Assembly: GCF_030646845.1 (NCBI RefSeq)
Contig: NZ_JAUSLE010000051.1
Coordinates: forward strand, 1-64,000
Direction: 5' to 3'
From: Rhodoferax sp.
GTDB taxonomy: Bacteria > Pseudomonadota > Gammaproteobacteria > Burkholderiales > Burkholderiaceae_C
Length of the DNA stretch: 64,000 nt
Shown here piece by piece: positions 37,368-45,136 of this stretch. Made by a program: the position numbers and the translations under genes. The notes beneath the pieces are model-generated. The model saw nothing but the letters and a program-made list of their open reading frames with translations. It was not told where the DNA came from and ran no database searches. The first letter of the stretch is position 1; each line of letters begins with the position of its first letter.

Positions 37368-37383
37368 TTTAAGAATTGCTTAA
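37368..37383 (+). promoter_or_regulatory. PmrA/QseB-type direct-repeat operator upstream of the SHP operon
   Basis: TTTAAGAATTGCTTAA contains TTTAA and CTTAA as a direct repeat with a 6-bp spacer, matching the YTTAA-N6-YTTAA box bound by PmrA/QseB/TctD-type response regulators. It lies 36 bp before the SHP start codon, at the place of a -35 element. The operon is followed by a regulator of exactly that family. Confidence 0.6.
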
Positions 37384-37419
37384 TCTGTGCTCCCTACCAT
37401 GGCTATCCATGGAGGTCCT

Positions 37420-37821
37420 ATGCACATATTCAATTCAATTTCCCGCATTCTCGTTCTGACCGGCGCAGCGCTCAGCCCGCTCGCCCACGCCGTGACGCCT
37501 GCCGAACAGCTCGCCGGTTACACGGCGCAGGCCGGCACAGCGGCCCAGGCGGCACGTGGACAGCAACTGTTCACCACCACGCACGGCAAGGACTGGTCTT
37601 GTGCCTCGTGTCACAGCGCCACGCCCACCGCGGCCGGCAAACACGCCAGCACCGGCAAGGCGATCGGGGCACTGGCACCGGCCTTCAATCCCGAGCGCTT
37701 CACCGACACCGCCAAGACCGAGAAGTGGTTTCGCCGCAACTGCAACGACGTGATGGGGCGCGAATGCACTGCCGGGGAAAAAGCCGATGTGCTGGCGTTC
37801 TTGTTGACCTTCAAGCGCTGA
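37420..37821 (+). CDS. SHP-type cytochrome c (DUF1924)
   Basis: 133-residue periplasmic monoheme cytochrome like the Sphaeroides heme protein SHP, which binds oxygen and other small ligands. Signal peptide about 1-24 (MHIFNSISRILVLTGAALSP then LAHA). Heme motif CASCH (61-65), and the distal segment WFRRNCNDVMGREC (103-116) offering Asn107/Asn109 as the labile sixth ligand and two cysteines (108, 116) for the disulfide known in SHP. GGAGGT stands 3 nt before the ATG at 37420; the in-frame ATG at 37399 lies before that site. First gene of the SHP-diheme-cytochrome b operon. Confidence 0.88.
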   Translation: MHIFNSISRILVLTGAALSPLAHAVTPAEQLAGYTAQAGTAAQAARGQQLFTTTHGKDWSCASCHSATPTAAGKHASTGKAIGALAPAFNPERFTDTAKTEKWFRRNCNDVMGRECTAGEKADVLAFLLTFKR

Positions 37822-37852
37822 GCCCGGTCTTCAATTCAACTGAAAGAACCCA

Positions 37853-38329
37853 ATGAAACATTCAACTTTCAAACAACTTGCGTTGTGCGGCCTGTTGCTG
37901 GCTGGCACCAGCGCGGCCCTGGCAGATTCCAAAGGCCCCATGGTCCCGCCGCTGCCCAAATACCAGCAGGAATGCGCGGCCTGCCACATGGCCTACCCGC
38001 CCGGCATGCTGCCGGCCGCCTCGTGGACCCGCATGATGGGTTCGCTCAACAAACACTACGGCACCGACGCCTCACTGGACGAGATGAGCGTGCGCGAGAT
38101 CAGTGGCTGGCTCAAAGCGAATGCAGGCACCTACAAACGGGTGAGCGAGGAGCCGCCGCAGGACCGCATCACAAAATCGGCCTGGTTCCTGCGCAAGCAC
38201 AACGAGCGCGAAGTACCGCCTGCGGTCTGGAAGCGCGCCGCTGTGGGCAGCGCCTCCAACTGCGCGGCCTGCCACACCAACGCGGCGCAGGGCAGCTTCA
38301 GCGAACGTGACATCAAGATCCCGAGGTAA
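37853..38329 (+). CDS. Diheme cytochrome c (DHC family)
   Basis: 158-residue exported cytochrome. Signal peptide MKHSTFKQLALCGLLLAGTS plus AALA. Two heme sites, both CAACH (41-45 and 137-141), in a chain matching the DHC family that donates electrons to SHP (KYQQECAACHMAYPPGMLPAASWTRMMGSLNKHYGTDASL; SNCAACHTNAAQGSFSERDIKIP). It lies 31 bp after the SHP gene and 6 bp before the cytochrome b gene. Likely role: electron carrier from the membrane cytochrome b to SHP in the periplasm. Confidence 0.9.
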   Translation: MKHSTFKQLALCGLLLAGTSAALADSKGPMVPPLPKYQQECAACHMAYPPGMLPAASWTRMMGSLNKHYGTDASLDEMSVREISGWLKANAGTYKRVSEEPPQDRITKSAWFLRKHNEREVPPAVWKRAAVGSASNCAACHTNAAQGSFSERDIKIPR

Positions 38330-38335
38330 CAAATC

Positions 38336-39043
38336 ATGACTGATTCAACGACCAAGACAAAGGTGCTGGTGTGGGATGCCCCGGTGCGGGTGTTTCACTG
38401 GCTGCTGGTGCTGAGCTTTGCCGGCGCCTACATCACGGCCGAGAGTGAACGCTGGCGCCTGGTGCATGTGAGCCTGGGTTACACGCTGGGCGCGCTGGTG
38501 GCGTTTCGCATTCTGTGGGGCCTCATGGGTACACGCTATGCGCGCTTTGCCAGTTTTATCCGTGGCCCCGCCGCCGTGATGCGCTATGTGCGGGCCATGA
38601 TGGCGGGTCGACCCGAGCACCATGTCGGGCACAACCCGGCCGGCGCCGTGGCGATCGTGCTGTTGCTGCTGCTGAGCATCGCCATCACCTTCACGGGCTG
38701 GGCCACCTACAACGAGGTCGGAGGCAACTGGCTGGAGGAATTGCATGAGGGTGCGGCGAATTTCATGCTGGCCGTGGTCGGGGTTCATGTGGCGGGGGTC
38801 GTCATCGCCAGCTGGCTGCATCGCGAAAACCTGGTGCGCTCGATGGTGACCGGCAAGAAGGAGGGCGTGCCCGAGGAAGGGATCCGTCGCCCCTGGCGTC
38901 CGCTGGCGGTCCTCATGGTGGTGGCGGTACTGGGTTTTTGGTGGCTGCAATGGCAGGGTGCACCCTCACCCATGGCATCCGCCGGGGGCAGTACGGCAGA
39001 GACGGCAAAATACGGCGCAGGTGCCCATGACGATGACGACTGA
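38336..39043 (+). CDS. Cytochrome b561-type membrane protein
   Basis: 235-residue membrane cytochrome b with four to five hydrophobic segments and family histidines: WDAPVRVFHWLLVLSFAGAYITAE (helix 1), WRLVHVSLGYTLGALVAFRILWG (helix 2), AVAIVLLLLLSIAITFTGWATY (helix 3), ELHEGAANFMLAVVGVHVAGVVIASWLH (helix 4), plus a short C-terminal helix (LAVLMVVAVLGFWWLQW) and an acidic tail HDDDD. In SHP clusters this protein is thought to pass electrons from the quinone pool to DHC. Operon with both cytochromes c. Confidence 0.88.
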   Translation: MTDSTTKTKVLVWDAPVRVFHWLLVLSFAGAYITAESERWRLVHVSLGYTLGALVAFRILWGLMGTRYARFASFIRGPAAVMRYVRAMMAGRPEHHVGHNPAGAVAIVLLLLLSIAITFTGWATYNEVGGNWLEELHEGAANFMLAVVGVHVAGVVIASWLHRENLVRSMVTGKKEGVPEEGIRRPWRPLAVLMVVAVLGFWWLQWQGAPSPMASAGGSTAETAKYGAGAHDDDD

Positions 39044-39116
39044 TGTGTCCATGCGCAATGGCCATGCGCCCTGTCAACGGAGCATGATGGCCGGATCAAC
39101 AACCTGGAACGATTGA

Positions 39117-39785
39117 ATGCGCATTCTGCTGGCTGAAGATGACGACATGCTGGGCGATGGCCTGCGCGCCGGCCTGCGCCAGTTGGGCTTCCAGGTGGAC
39201 TGGGTCCGTGACGGTGTCGCGGTCGAGCGCGAGTTGGCCTCTGGCGACTACGCGGCCGCCGTGCTGGACCTCGGGCTGCCACTGAAGGACGGAATGGATG
39301 TGTTGCAGGCCCTGCGCGCCCGCAGAATCACCACCCCGGTTCTGGTGCTGACCGCACGTGACGCCGTGCCGGACCGCATCCGTGGCCTGGACCTGGGCGC
39401 CGATGACTATGTGGTCAAGCCGGTGGATCTGCATGAACTGGGCGCCCGCCTGCGATCGCTGGTACGGCGCTCGCATGGCCAGATCCAGGGGGCCTTGCAG
39501 TGTGGCGGCGTGCTGCTGGACCCGTCAGCGCGACAGGTCAGCATGGACGGCGAGGTGGTGGCGCTGTCCACCCGCGAATTCGATCTGCTGCACGCCCTCA
39601 TGCTCAGCGCCGGGCGCGTCATGTCGCGCGAACAGCTGGAGCAGCAGCTCTACAGCTGGGGCTACGAGGTCGACAGCAATGCGATCGAGGTGCACATCCA
39701 CCACCTGCGGCGCAAACTGCACCCGGATGTGATCCAGACGGTGCGCGGCGTGGGCTACACCATGCGCACCCAGGACTCGCCATGA
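39117..39785 (+). CDS. OmpR-family response regulator (QseB/PmrA-like)
   Basis: 222-residue two-domain regulator. Receiver: acidic pocket AEDDDMLGDGL, phospho-acceptor Asp51 (VLDLGLPLKDGMDVL), LVLTARD and the Lys of YVVKPVDLHELGARLRSLVRR. C-terminal winged helix: VALSTREFDLLHALMLSAGRVMSREQLEQQLYSWGYEVDSNAIEVHIHHLRRKL, characteristic of the QseB/PmrA/TctD branch. It lies 73 bp after the cytochrome b gene and overlaps the kinase gene by 4 nt. A matching direct-repeat box upstream of the SHP gene suggests that it controls the cytochromes. Confidence 0.92.
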   Translation: MRILLAEDDDMLGDGLRAGLRQLGFQVDWVRDGVAVERELASGDYAAAVLDLGLPLKDGMDVLQALRARRITTPVLVLTARDAVPDRIRGLDLGADDYVVKPVDLHELGARLRSLVRRSHGQIQGALQCGGVLLDPSARQVSMDGEVVALSTREFDLLHALMLSAGRVMSREQLEQQLYSWGYEVDSNAIEVHIHHLRRKLHPDVIQTVRGVGYTMRTQDSP

Positions 39786-41143
39786 AATTGCTGCGGCGTC
39801 TGAAATCCCTGCAGGCGCGCCTGCTGGCGCTGGTTCTCACCCTGGTGACCGCGGTGTGGCTGGGTGCTGCTGCCCTGACCCTGGTTGAAGCGCGCGACGA
39901 ACTGGGCGAGTTGCTCGATGGTCATTTGGCCCAAGCTGCAGCCCTGCTGGTCATGCAACAGGCCCAGGCCCACGGCGATGACGAAGACGGCGTGGCAGAC
40001 GCGCCCTCGCTGCACAAGTACGCGCCCAAGGTGGCGTTTCAGGTGTACCACGAGGGCCAGCTGACGATGCGATCGGCCAACGCAGGGATGGCGCCCATGT
40101 CCGGCGATTCGCGCGGCTTTTCCACGGTGCGGCTGAGCGATGGGGCGCAATGGCGCGTGTTTGCCACGCGCGGCACTGAGAACGATGTGCAGGTGTTTGT
40201 GGGCGAACAGACCGAATCCCGCCATGACATCCTGCTGGCCGTGTTGCGCGGCATGCTGCTGCCGCTGGTCTGTACCTTGCCGCTGCTGGCGCTGCTGCTG
40301 TGGTGGGCGGTGCGACAGGGTCTGGCGCCCTTGCGACAGCTCAGCCAGGTGCTGCGGCAGCGACAAGCCCAGGCGTTGGAGCCGGTGGTGCTCACTGATG
40401 TGCCTTCTGAAATCAAACCGCTGGTTGAATCGCTCAATGCACTGTTTGAACGCATTGACGCCATGGTCGCTTCCGAGCGCCGCTTCACCGCCGACGCAGC
40501 ACATGAACTGCGCACCCCGATCGCGGCCATCCGCGCCCAGGCACAGGTCGCTCTGGGTGCCGGAACCGACACCGCACAGCGCGACCATGCATTGCAGGTC
40601 ACCCTGGCCGGGTGTGACCGCGCCACGCGGCTGGTCGAACAACTGCTGACGCTCGCCAGACTGGAGACCAGCCCGAATGTCCCCAACACAACGCCTAAGA
40701 CCACCGATGTCACCGCCGTGGCGCGACGCGTCGCGGCCGACCTGGCGCCCACCGCGCTGGCACGCCAGCAAACGCTGGAACTCGACGCCCACGCCCCGTG
40801 CCCGATCGCTGGGGACGAGATGCTGGTCAGTGTGCTGGTGCGCAACCTGATTGACAACGCCCTGCGCTACAGCCCATCGGGTGCGCGGATTCAAGTGGGC
40901 GTGGCGAATGAATCTGGCCAGACCGTATTGCGGGTGGAAGACAGTGGCCCCGGCATGACAACCGAAGAGATGGCCCGCCTGGGAGAGCGTTTTTACCGGG
41001 TACTGGGCAACAACCAGCCGGGCAGCGGCCTGGGCTGGTCGATTGCCAGGCGGATTGCCGAAGCCTCCGGCGCGCAAGTCCAGGTGGGGCGCTCCGACCT
41101 GCTGGGGGGTTTGTCAGTCACCGTGCGGTGGCGGGGGCGCTGA
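39782..41143 (+). CDS. Sensor histidine kinase (QseC/PmrB-like)
   Basis: 453-residue membrane kinase. TM1 about 13-33, periplasmic sensor of about 115 residues, TM2 about 153-175 (MLLPLVCTLPLLALLLWWAV), linker, phospho-acceptor His241 in ADAAHELRTPIAAI, N-box NLIDNALRYSP, G1 VEDSGPGM, G2 GSGLGWSIARRIAEAS. G2 reads GSGLGWSI, the typical QseC-group form. Its start overlaps the response regulator stop (ATGA). The signal may be oxygen, redox state or a heme ligand, given the upstream SHP cytochromes; that is inference. Confidence 0.92.
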   Translation: MKLLRRLKSLQARLLALVLTLVTAVWLGAAALTLVEARDELGELLDGHLAQAAALLVMQQAQAHGDDEDGVADAPSLHKYAPKVAFQVYHEGQLTMRSANAGMAPMSGDSRGFSTVRLSDGAQWRVFATRGTENDVQVFVGEQTESRHDILLAVLRGMLLPLVCTLPLLALLLWWAVRQGLAPLRQLSQVLRQRQAQALEPVVLTDVPSEIKPLVESLNALFERIDAMVASERRFTADAAHELRTPIAAIRAQAQVALGAGTDTAQRDHALQVTLAGCDRATRLVEQLLTLARLETSPNVPNTTPKTTDVTAVARRVAADLAPTALARQQTLELDAHAPCPIAGDEMLVSVLVRNLIDNALRYSPSGARIQVGVANESGQTVLRVEDSGPGMTTEEMARLGERFYRVLGNNQPGSGLGWSIARRIAEASGAQVQVGRSDLLGGLSVTVRWRGR

Positions 41144-41196
41144 CCCTACGCGTTCTCCGCACGAGCTTCGACGGTGAAGCCTGACAAAATCCGGCC

Positions 41197-41631
41197 ATGC
41201 AATTTCAAAAAATACTTGTTCCGCTGGCCAGCGCCGCCCTGCTCGTGGCGGCTCACCATTTTTATGGCTGGGCCGGTGTGGCCGTGGCGGCGGGGGCACT
41301 GGTCATGTGGCTGCTGCTGCACTTCACCCGCATGATGCAAATTCTCAAACGCGCCGCCAACCGGCCTATCGGCTTTGTGGACAGCGCCGTGATGCTCAAT
41401 GCCAAGCTCCGACCGGGCGTGACACTGCTGCATGTGGTGGCCATGACCCGGTCACTGGGCGAGCTCGTCAGCCCCAAGGACACCCAACCCGAGGTGTTCC
41501 GCTGGACCGACGGCACCGAATCACGGGTGACCGGCGAGTTCTGGGGAGGCAAACTGAAAAAATGGGACCTTGTCCGCCCGCCCCAAACAGACAAGCCGCA
41601 GACGGATACCGCCATCAGCCCGGCCCCGTAA
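41197..41631 (+). CDS. Conserved hypothetical membrane protein
   Basis: 144-residue protein I do not assign to a family. One long or two short N-terminal hydrophobic segments (ILVPLASAALLVAAHHFYGWAGVAVAAGALVMWLLLHF, about 5-42), then a soluble part with a well-ordered look: RPIGFVDSAVMLNAKLRPGVTLLHVVAMTRSLG...VFRWTDGTESRVTGEFWGGKLKKWDLVRP. Probably an inner-membrane protein with a small cytoplasmic domain. The 48-bp gap to ilvE makes an operon with the downstream genes possible. Confidence 0.7.
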   Translation: MQFQKILVPLASAALLVAAHHFYGWAGVAVAAGALVMWLLLHFTRMMQILKRAANRPIGFVDSAVMLNAKLRPGVTLLHVVAMTRSLGELVSPKDTQPEVFRWTDGTESRVTGEFWGGKLKKWDLVRPPQTDKPQTDTAISPAP

Positions 41632-41679
41632 AATCGACCGTTGACTCCAACTGACACCCCACATTTCTGAAAGACACAC

Positions 41680-42636
41680 ATGAGCCCCCTACCCCCCTCC
41701 ATGGCTGACCGCGACGGAAAAATCTGGATGGACGGCCAGATGGTGGAATGGCGTGACGCCAAGATCCACGTTCTGAGCCACACCCTGCACTACGGCTGCG
41801 GCGCCTTTGAGGGCGTGCGCGCTTACAACACCGTGAATGGGCCGGCGATTTTCCGGCTGCAGGAGCACACCGAGCGCCTGTTCAACAGCGCCAAGATCCT
41901 GCGCATGAAGATCCCGTTCACCCAGGACGAAGTAAACCAGGCGCAGATGGCCGTCATTCGGGAGAACAAGCTGGAGTCCGGCTACCTGCGCCCGTTGACC
42001 TGGATTGGTGACAAGAAGCTGGGCGTTAGCCCCAAGGGCAACACCATTCACCTGATGGTGGCCGCCTGGCCGTGGGGCGCCTACCTGGGCGAAGAGGGCA
42101 TGAAGCGCGGCATTCGCGTCAAGATTTCCAGCTACACCCGCCACCACGTCAACATCACCATGACGCAGGCCAAAGCCGTGAGCAACTACACCAACTCGAT
42201 CCTGGCCAACATGGAAGCCACCGACGACGGCTACGACGAAGCCATGCTGCTGGACTCCAGCGGATTTGTCAGCGAAGGTGCCGGCGAGAACGTGTTTGTG
42301 GTCAAGAACGGCGTCGTCTACACGCCCGACCTGTCGGCCGGCGCGCTGAACGGCATTACCCGCAACACGGTGCTCCATATCTGCAAGGATCTGGGGCTGG
42401 AACTGGTGCAAAAACGCATCACCCGTGACGAGGTCTACATCTGCGACGAGGCCTTCTTCACCGGCACCGCCGCTGAGGTGACGCCGATTCGCGAGCTGGA
42501 TCGCATCGAGCTGGGTAAAGATGACTATGTGGGCAGCCGTGGCCCGATCACCGAGAAAATCCAGAGCGCGTTCTTTGACATCGTCAATGGCCGCAATCCC
42601 AAATATGCCCATTGGCTCACGAAAGTTTCCGCATGA
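41680..42636 (+). CDS. ilvE: Branched-chain amino acid aminotransferase
   Basis: 318-residue fold-type IV PLP aminotransferase making or degrading Leu, Ile and Val. Family motifs: VLSHTLHYGCGAFEGVRAYNT, FRLQEHTERLFNSAKIL, SGYLRPLTWIG, the PLP lysine in TQAKAVSNYTNSILANMEA, EAMLLDSSGFVSEGAGENVFVVKNG, ALNGITRNTVLHICKDLGLE and FFTGTAAEVTPIRELD. Slightly longer than E. coli IlvE at the N-terminus; ATG 41680 is preferred (GAAAGA upstream), though ATG 41701 is also in frame. Overlaps the zinc-finger gene by 4 nt. Confidence 0.95.
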   Translation: MSPLPPSMADRDGKIWMDGQMVEWRDAKIHVLSHTLHYGCGAFEGVRAYNTVNGPAIFRLQEHTERLFNSAKILRMKIPFTQDEVNQAQMAVIRENKLESGYLRPLTWIGDKKLGVSPKGNTIHLMVAAWPWGAYLGEEGMKRGIRVKISSYTRHHVNITMTQAKAVSNYTNSILANMEATDDGYDEAMLLDSSGFVSEGAGENVFVVKNGVVYTPDLSAGALNGITRNTVLHICKDLGLELVQKRITRDEVYICDEAFFTGTAAEVTPIRELDRIELGKDDYVGSRGPITEKIQSAFFDIVNGRNPKYAHWLTKVSA

Positions 42637-42839
42637 GCAAGAACCCCATTGAACTGCTGGCCAAAGACCTCAATGCGCAAGGTGGCGTGTTTTGCCCCAG
42701 CCCGCTGGCCGACATGAAGATCTGGGACGGCCACCCGAAGGTCTACCTCGACGTGGCCCACACCGGTGAGGCCAAGTGCCCCTATTGCGGCACCGTCTAC
42801 AAGATGAAGGCTGGCGAACACTTCGGTGGGCACCACTGA
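42633..42839 (+). CDS. Zinc-finger domain protein (zf-CHCC)
   Basis: 68-residue protein of the small zf-CHCC family related to the mitochondrial complex I subunit NDUFS6. Ligands: Cys in GGVFCPSPL, His in WDGHPKVYLD, CPYC in EAKCPYCGTVYK. It is translationally coupled to ilvE (ATGA), an arrangement common in betaproteobacteria, and overlaps the next gene by 14 nt. Function not established. Confidence 0.88.
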   Translation: MSKNPIELLAKDLNAQGGVFCPSPLADMKIWDGHPKVYLDVAHTGEAKCPYCGTVYKMKAGEHFGGHH

Positions 42840-43833
42840 ATCGCTGATCATCGCGCCCCAGTGGATTGGGGATGCGGTGATGACCGAGCCGCTGCTGCGA
42901 CGATTGAGGGCGCGCGGCGAACGCCTCACGGTAGGCGCGCTTCCCTGGGTGGCGCCGGTCTACCGGGCCATGCCGCAGGTTGCCGAGGTCATTGAGTTTC
43001 CATTCGCTCATGGCGGTCTGCAATTCAAGGCCCGACGCGGTCTGGCCAAGCAGCTGGATAAGCGGTTTGACATCGCTTATGTCTGCCCCAACTCGCTGAA
43101 AAGCGCCCTGCTGCCATTTCTGGCCGGCATCCCGAAACGGGTGGGCTATCTGGGCGAGGCGCGGGTTGGCCTGCTGACCCACCGCCTGAAAAACCCACCC
43201 AAAGCCAAACGCCCGCCGATGGTGGCGTTTTATTCAGCGCTCAGCGGCGAGACCGACGTCGCAACCGACCGCCCGCAGCTGCACCTAGACGCCAGCGCCA
43301 TTGAGCAGGCGTTGGCCGCCATGGGCTTGCAGCGCGACGCCTATTACGTATTTGCGCCGGGTGCCGAGTTCGGCCCGGCCAAACGCTGGCCCGCAAGCCA
43401 TTTTGCCGATCTGGCCCGGCGTCTGGACCTGCCGGTGGTGCTGTTGGGATCGGCAAAGGAATATGCGCTGTGTGAAGAGATTGCCGCACCGGTGAACGCC
43501 GAACAGCCGGGCAAATGCCTCAATTTTGCAGGAAAAACATCGTTAGCCCACGCATTCAGTGCGATAGCCGCGACAAAAACCATAGTGAGCAACGACTCCG
43601 GCCTGATGCACGTCGCGGCCGCTTTTGGCGTTCGCCAGGTCGCCATCTTCGGCTCCAGCAGCCCGTTGCACACGCCGCCCCTGAATGACGGGGCCACCGT
43701 GCTGTGGCTCAAGAACGAGCCCACCTACCAGCCACCGCTGGACTGCGCGCCATGTTTTGAGAGGGAATGCCCGCTCGGGCATACGCGCTGCCTGGTGGAC
43801 ATCAATCCGATCCAAGTGCTGGAAAAAATATAG
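42826..43833 (+). CDS. waaF: Lipopolysaccharide heptosyltransferase II
   Basis: 335-residue GT9 glycosyltransferase adding the second heptose to the lipopolysaccharide inner core from ADP-heptose. Family motifs: LIIAPQWIGDAVMTEPLLRRLR at the N-terminus, DIAYVCPNSLKSALLPFLAGIPKRVGYLGEARVGLLT, FAPGAEFGPAKRWPASHFADLARRL, VSNDSGLMHVAAAFGVRQVAIFGSSSPLHTPPL and the C-terminal CFERECPLGHTRCLVDI. The start is GTG 42826, overlapping the zinc-finger gene; there is no in-frame ATG before the family's first motif. Confidence 0.93.
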   Translation: MGTTESLIIAPQWIGDAVMTEPLLRRLRARGERLTVGALPWVAPVYRAMPQVAEVIEFPFAHGGLQFKARRGLAKQLDKRFDIAYVCPNSLKSALLPFLAGIPKRVGYLGEARVGLLTHRLKNPPKAKRPPMVAFYSALSGETDVATDRPQLHLDASAIEQALAAMGLQRDAYYVFAPGAEFGPAKRWPASHFADLARRLDLPVVLLGSAKEYALCEEIAAPVNAEQPGKCLNFAGKTSLAHAFSAIAATKTIVSNDSGLMHVAAAFGVRQVAIFGSSSPLHTPPLNDGATVLWLKNEPTYQPPLDCAPCFERECPLGHTRCLVDINPIQVLEKI

Positions 43834-44070
43834 TCTTCCATGGCGAATGGTCGGGGTAAGGGATGTATTGGACAACGATCCCTGCCAAATCTGGCCTGCT
43901 GCCCGTGGCCGTTAAGCAACTGAACGTACGGTGGCGCACAGACAGCCAGCGTGAAGGCTGTCATCATTCAGCATGAGGAATTTATTGACGCCTTCACTCG
44001 TCCGAAATGGACAGGCAAGAAGGACGTCAGAAACCTTCACGAATGCCGTAACCACAATGGGGAGATTCAA
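43834..44070. other. 237-bp intergenic region, no recognised element
   Basis: Between the heptosyltransferase and lipoprotein genes. A leftward extension of the lipoprotein frame to 43951 exists but lacks coding character. No repeat copy, terminator or known operator seen. Confidence 0.5.
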
Positions 44071-44712
44071 ATGAAGTACCTTGCAGTTTTGCTGAGCTCG
44101 ATGATGCTGGTTGCCTGCGGCGGTGGAGGCGGCTCGGTCAGTTCTGACGCCTCATCGTCCTCGGCGGCCGCGTCTTCCGGCGTATCGCCCGCGAGTGTCT
44201 ATCTCTCGCAGTATGAGGGCGTGTGGCGGCAAGATTGTGTTGCCCACATGCGATTGACGAGAACGAACACTGCAACGGGCAGCGACACCTTCTCTGTCAC
44301 GACCAAGCAAGAGTACTTCGACAACGCAGACTGTACAGGTGCGTTGGTCGCAACGGGTGGCTTCGGTCAGCCAGACGAAACCGTCCGCTTCACGGCAACA
44401 TTGACAGACGCCACCGTCCAATTAACGCCAAGCGAAACCATCGTAGCCGCCGTTGATCCGGCAACCTCCGTCTTAGCCGTGGCGCCCTTTACCTTCACAG
44501 GTAGTGGCGTGGTGTCGACTAGCTCTGCTCTCGGCACGACATTTGCTCGCATTGAATACGCTAACGGAGATTTCGTGGTCGCCCAAGGCCTGGCATTGAC
44601 GGGCCAAACCACCAAGGGCGCACTGATGATACGGAATGGGGAGTTGCTCGCCCTCGTGCCGATTGGAACGTCTACGACGTCATTCCAGGTGAATCGTCGA
44701 TATATTCGCTGA
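44071..44712 (+). CDS. Hypothetical lipoprotein
   Basis: 213-residue probable lipoprotein. Signal peptide MKYLAVLLSSMMLVAC with lipobox LVAC (Cys16), followed by a GGGGGS run and a Ser/Ala-rich linker (about 22-42). The rest is rich in Thr, Val and Ala with beta-strand character (YEGVWRQDCVAHMRLTRTNT; QEYFDNADCTGALVATGGFG), with paired cysteines that may form a disulfide. GGGGAG lies before the ATG. GC content and codon use look a little lower than in the neighbours. No family recognised; likely an envelope or surface protein. Confidence 0.75.
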   Translation: MKYLAVLLSSMMLVACGGGGGSVSSDASSSSAAASSGVSPASVYLSQYEGVWRQDCVAHMRLTRTNTATGSDTFSVTTKQEYFDNADCTGALVATGGFGQPDETVRFTATLTDATVQLTPSETIVAAVDPATSVLAVAPFTFTGSGVVSTSSALGTTFARIEYANGDFVVAQGLALTGQTTKGALMIRNGELLALVPIGTSTTSFQVNRRYIR

Positions 44713-44859
44713 TTGATCTGCTGGATCCGCTGCTTTGGCAGCAAGGTAGCACGGTCAGGGTTGACGAAGCTGAACGATGCGCCGGCCACAAAGGGCGTTA
44801 GCATCTCGATAGCGCGCTTGGAGAAATCGACGACGCCCGTCAAAACACGCCAGGCGATT

Positions 44860-44912
44860 GCTATTAATAAAGTAGCTGCCAGCGCACATTTCACGGGGGC
44901 CAGAGGCCAATT
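44860..44912 (+). repeat. Dispersed repeat, full intergenic copy
   Basis: GCTATTAATAAAGTAGC core, CAGCGCACATTTCAC middle, G-tract at offset 36-40, then CCAGAGGCCAATT. One of the best copies, in the 424-bp convergent region between the lipoprotein and the two-component operon. Confidence 0.85.
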
Positions 44913-44917
44913 CATCG

Positions 44918-44944
44918 AAAAAAAAGCCACCCGGAGGTGGCTTT
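44918..44944 (-). terminator. Intrinsic terminator for the two-component operon (minus strand)
   Basis: AAAGCCACC and GGTGGCTTT pair across a CGGA loop. On the minus strand the stem is followed by eight T (the A-run 44918-44925). It lies about 190 bp after the sensor kinase stop; it has weaker T content for plus-strand reading. Confidence 0.8.
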
Positions 44945-45136
44945 ATAAAGTTCCCGAAGGAACGTCGTTGGAACTTGGAAATGCTTGAATACCCGTTTAT
45001 CCATTCACCGGGCTCCAACACCTGATCACTGTGACAGCAGTTGGTGCAACTTTACAGAGCATTGAGAGGTCATGCCATCCCACATTTGGGGGATATGGCC
45101 TGGTATTTTGTAAAAATCTGTATCGTTTTGCGACAT

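Noticed and set aside
44713..44988. 91-residue plus-strand open frame after the lipoprotein gene
   Set aside because: It runs through a dispersed repeat copy and a terminator and has no coding character.
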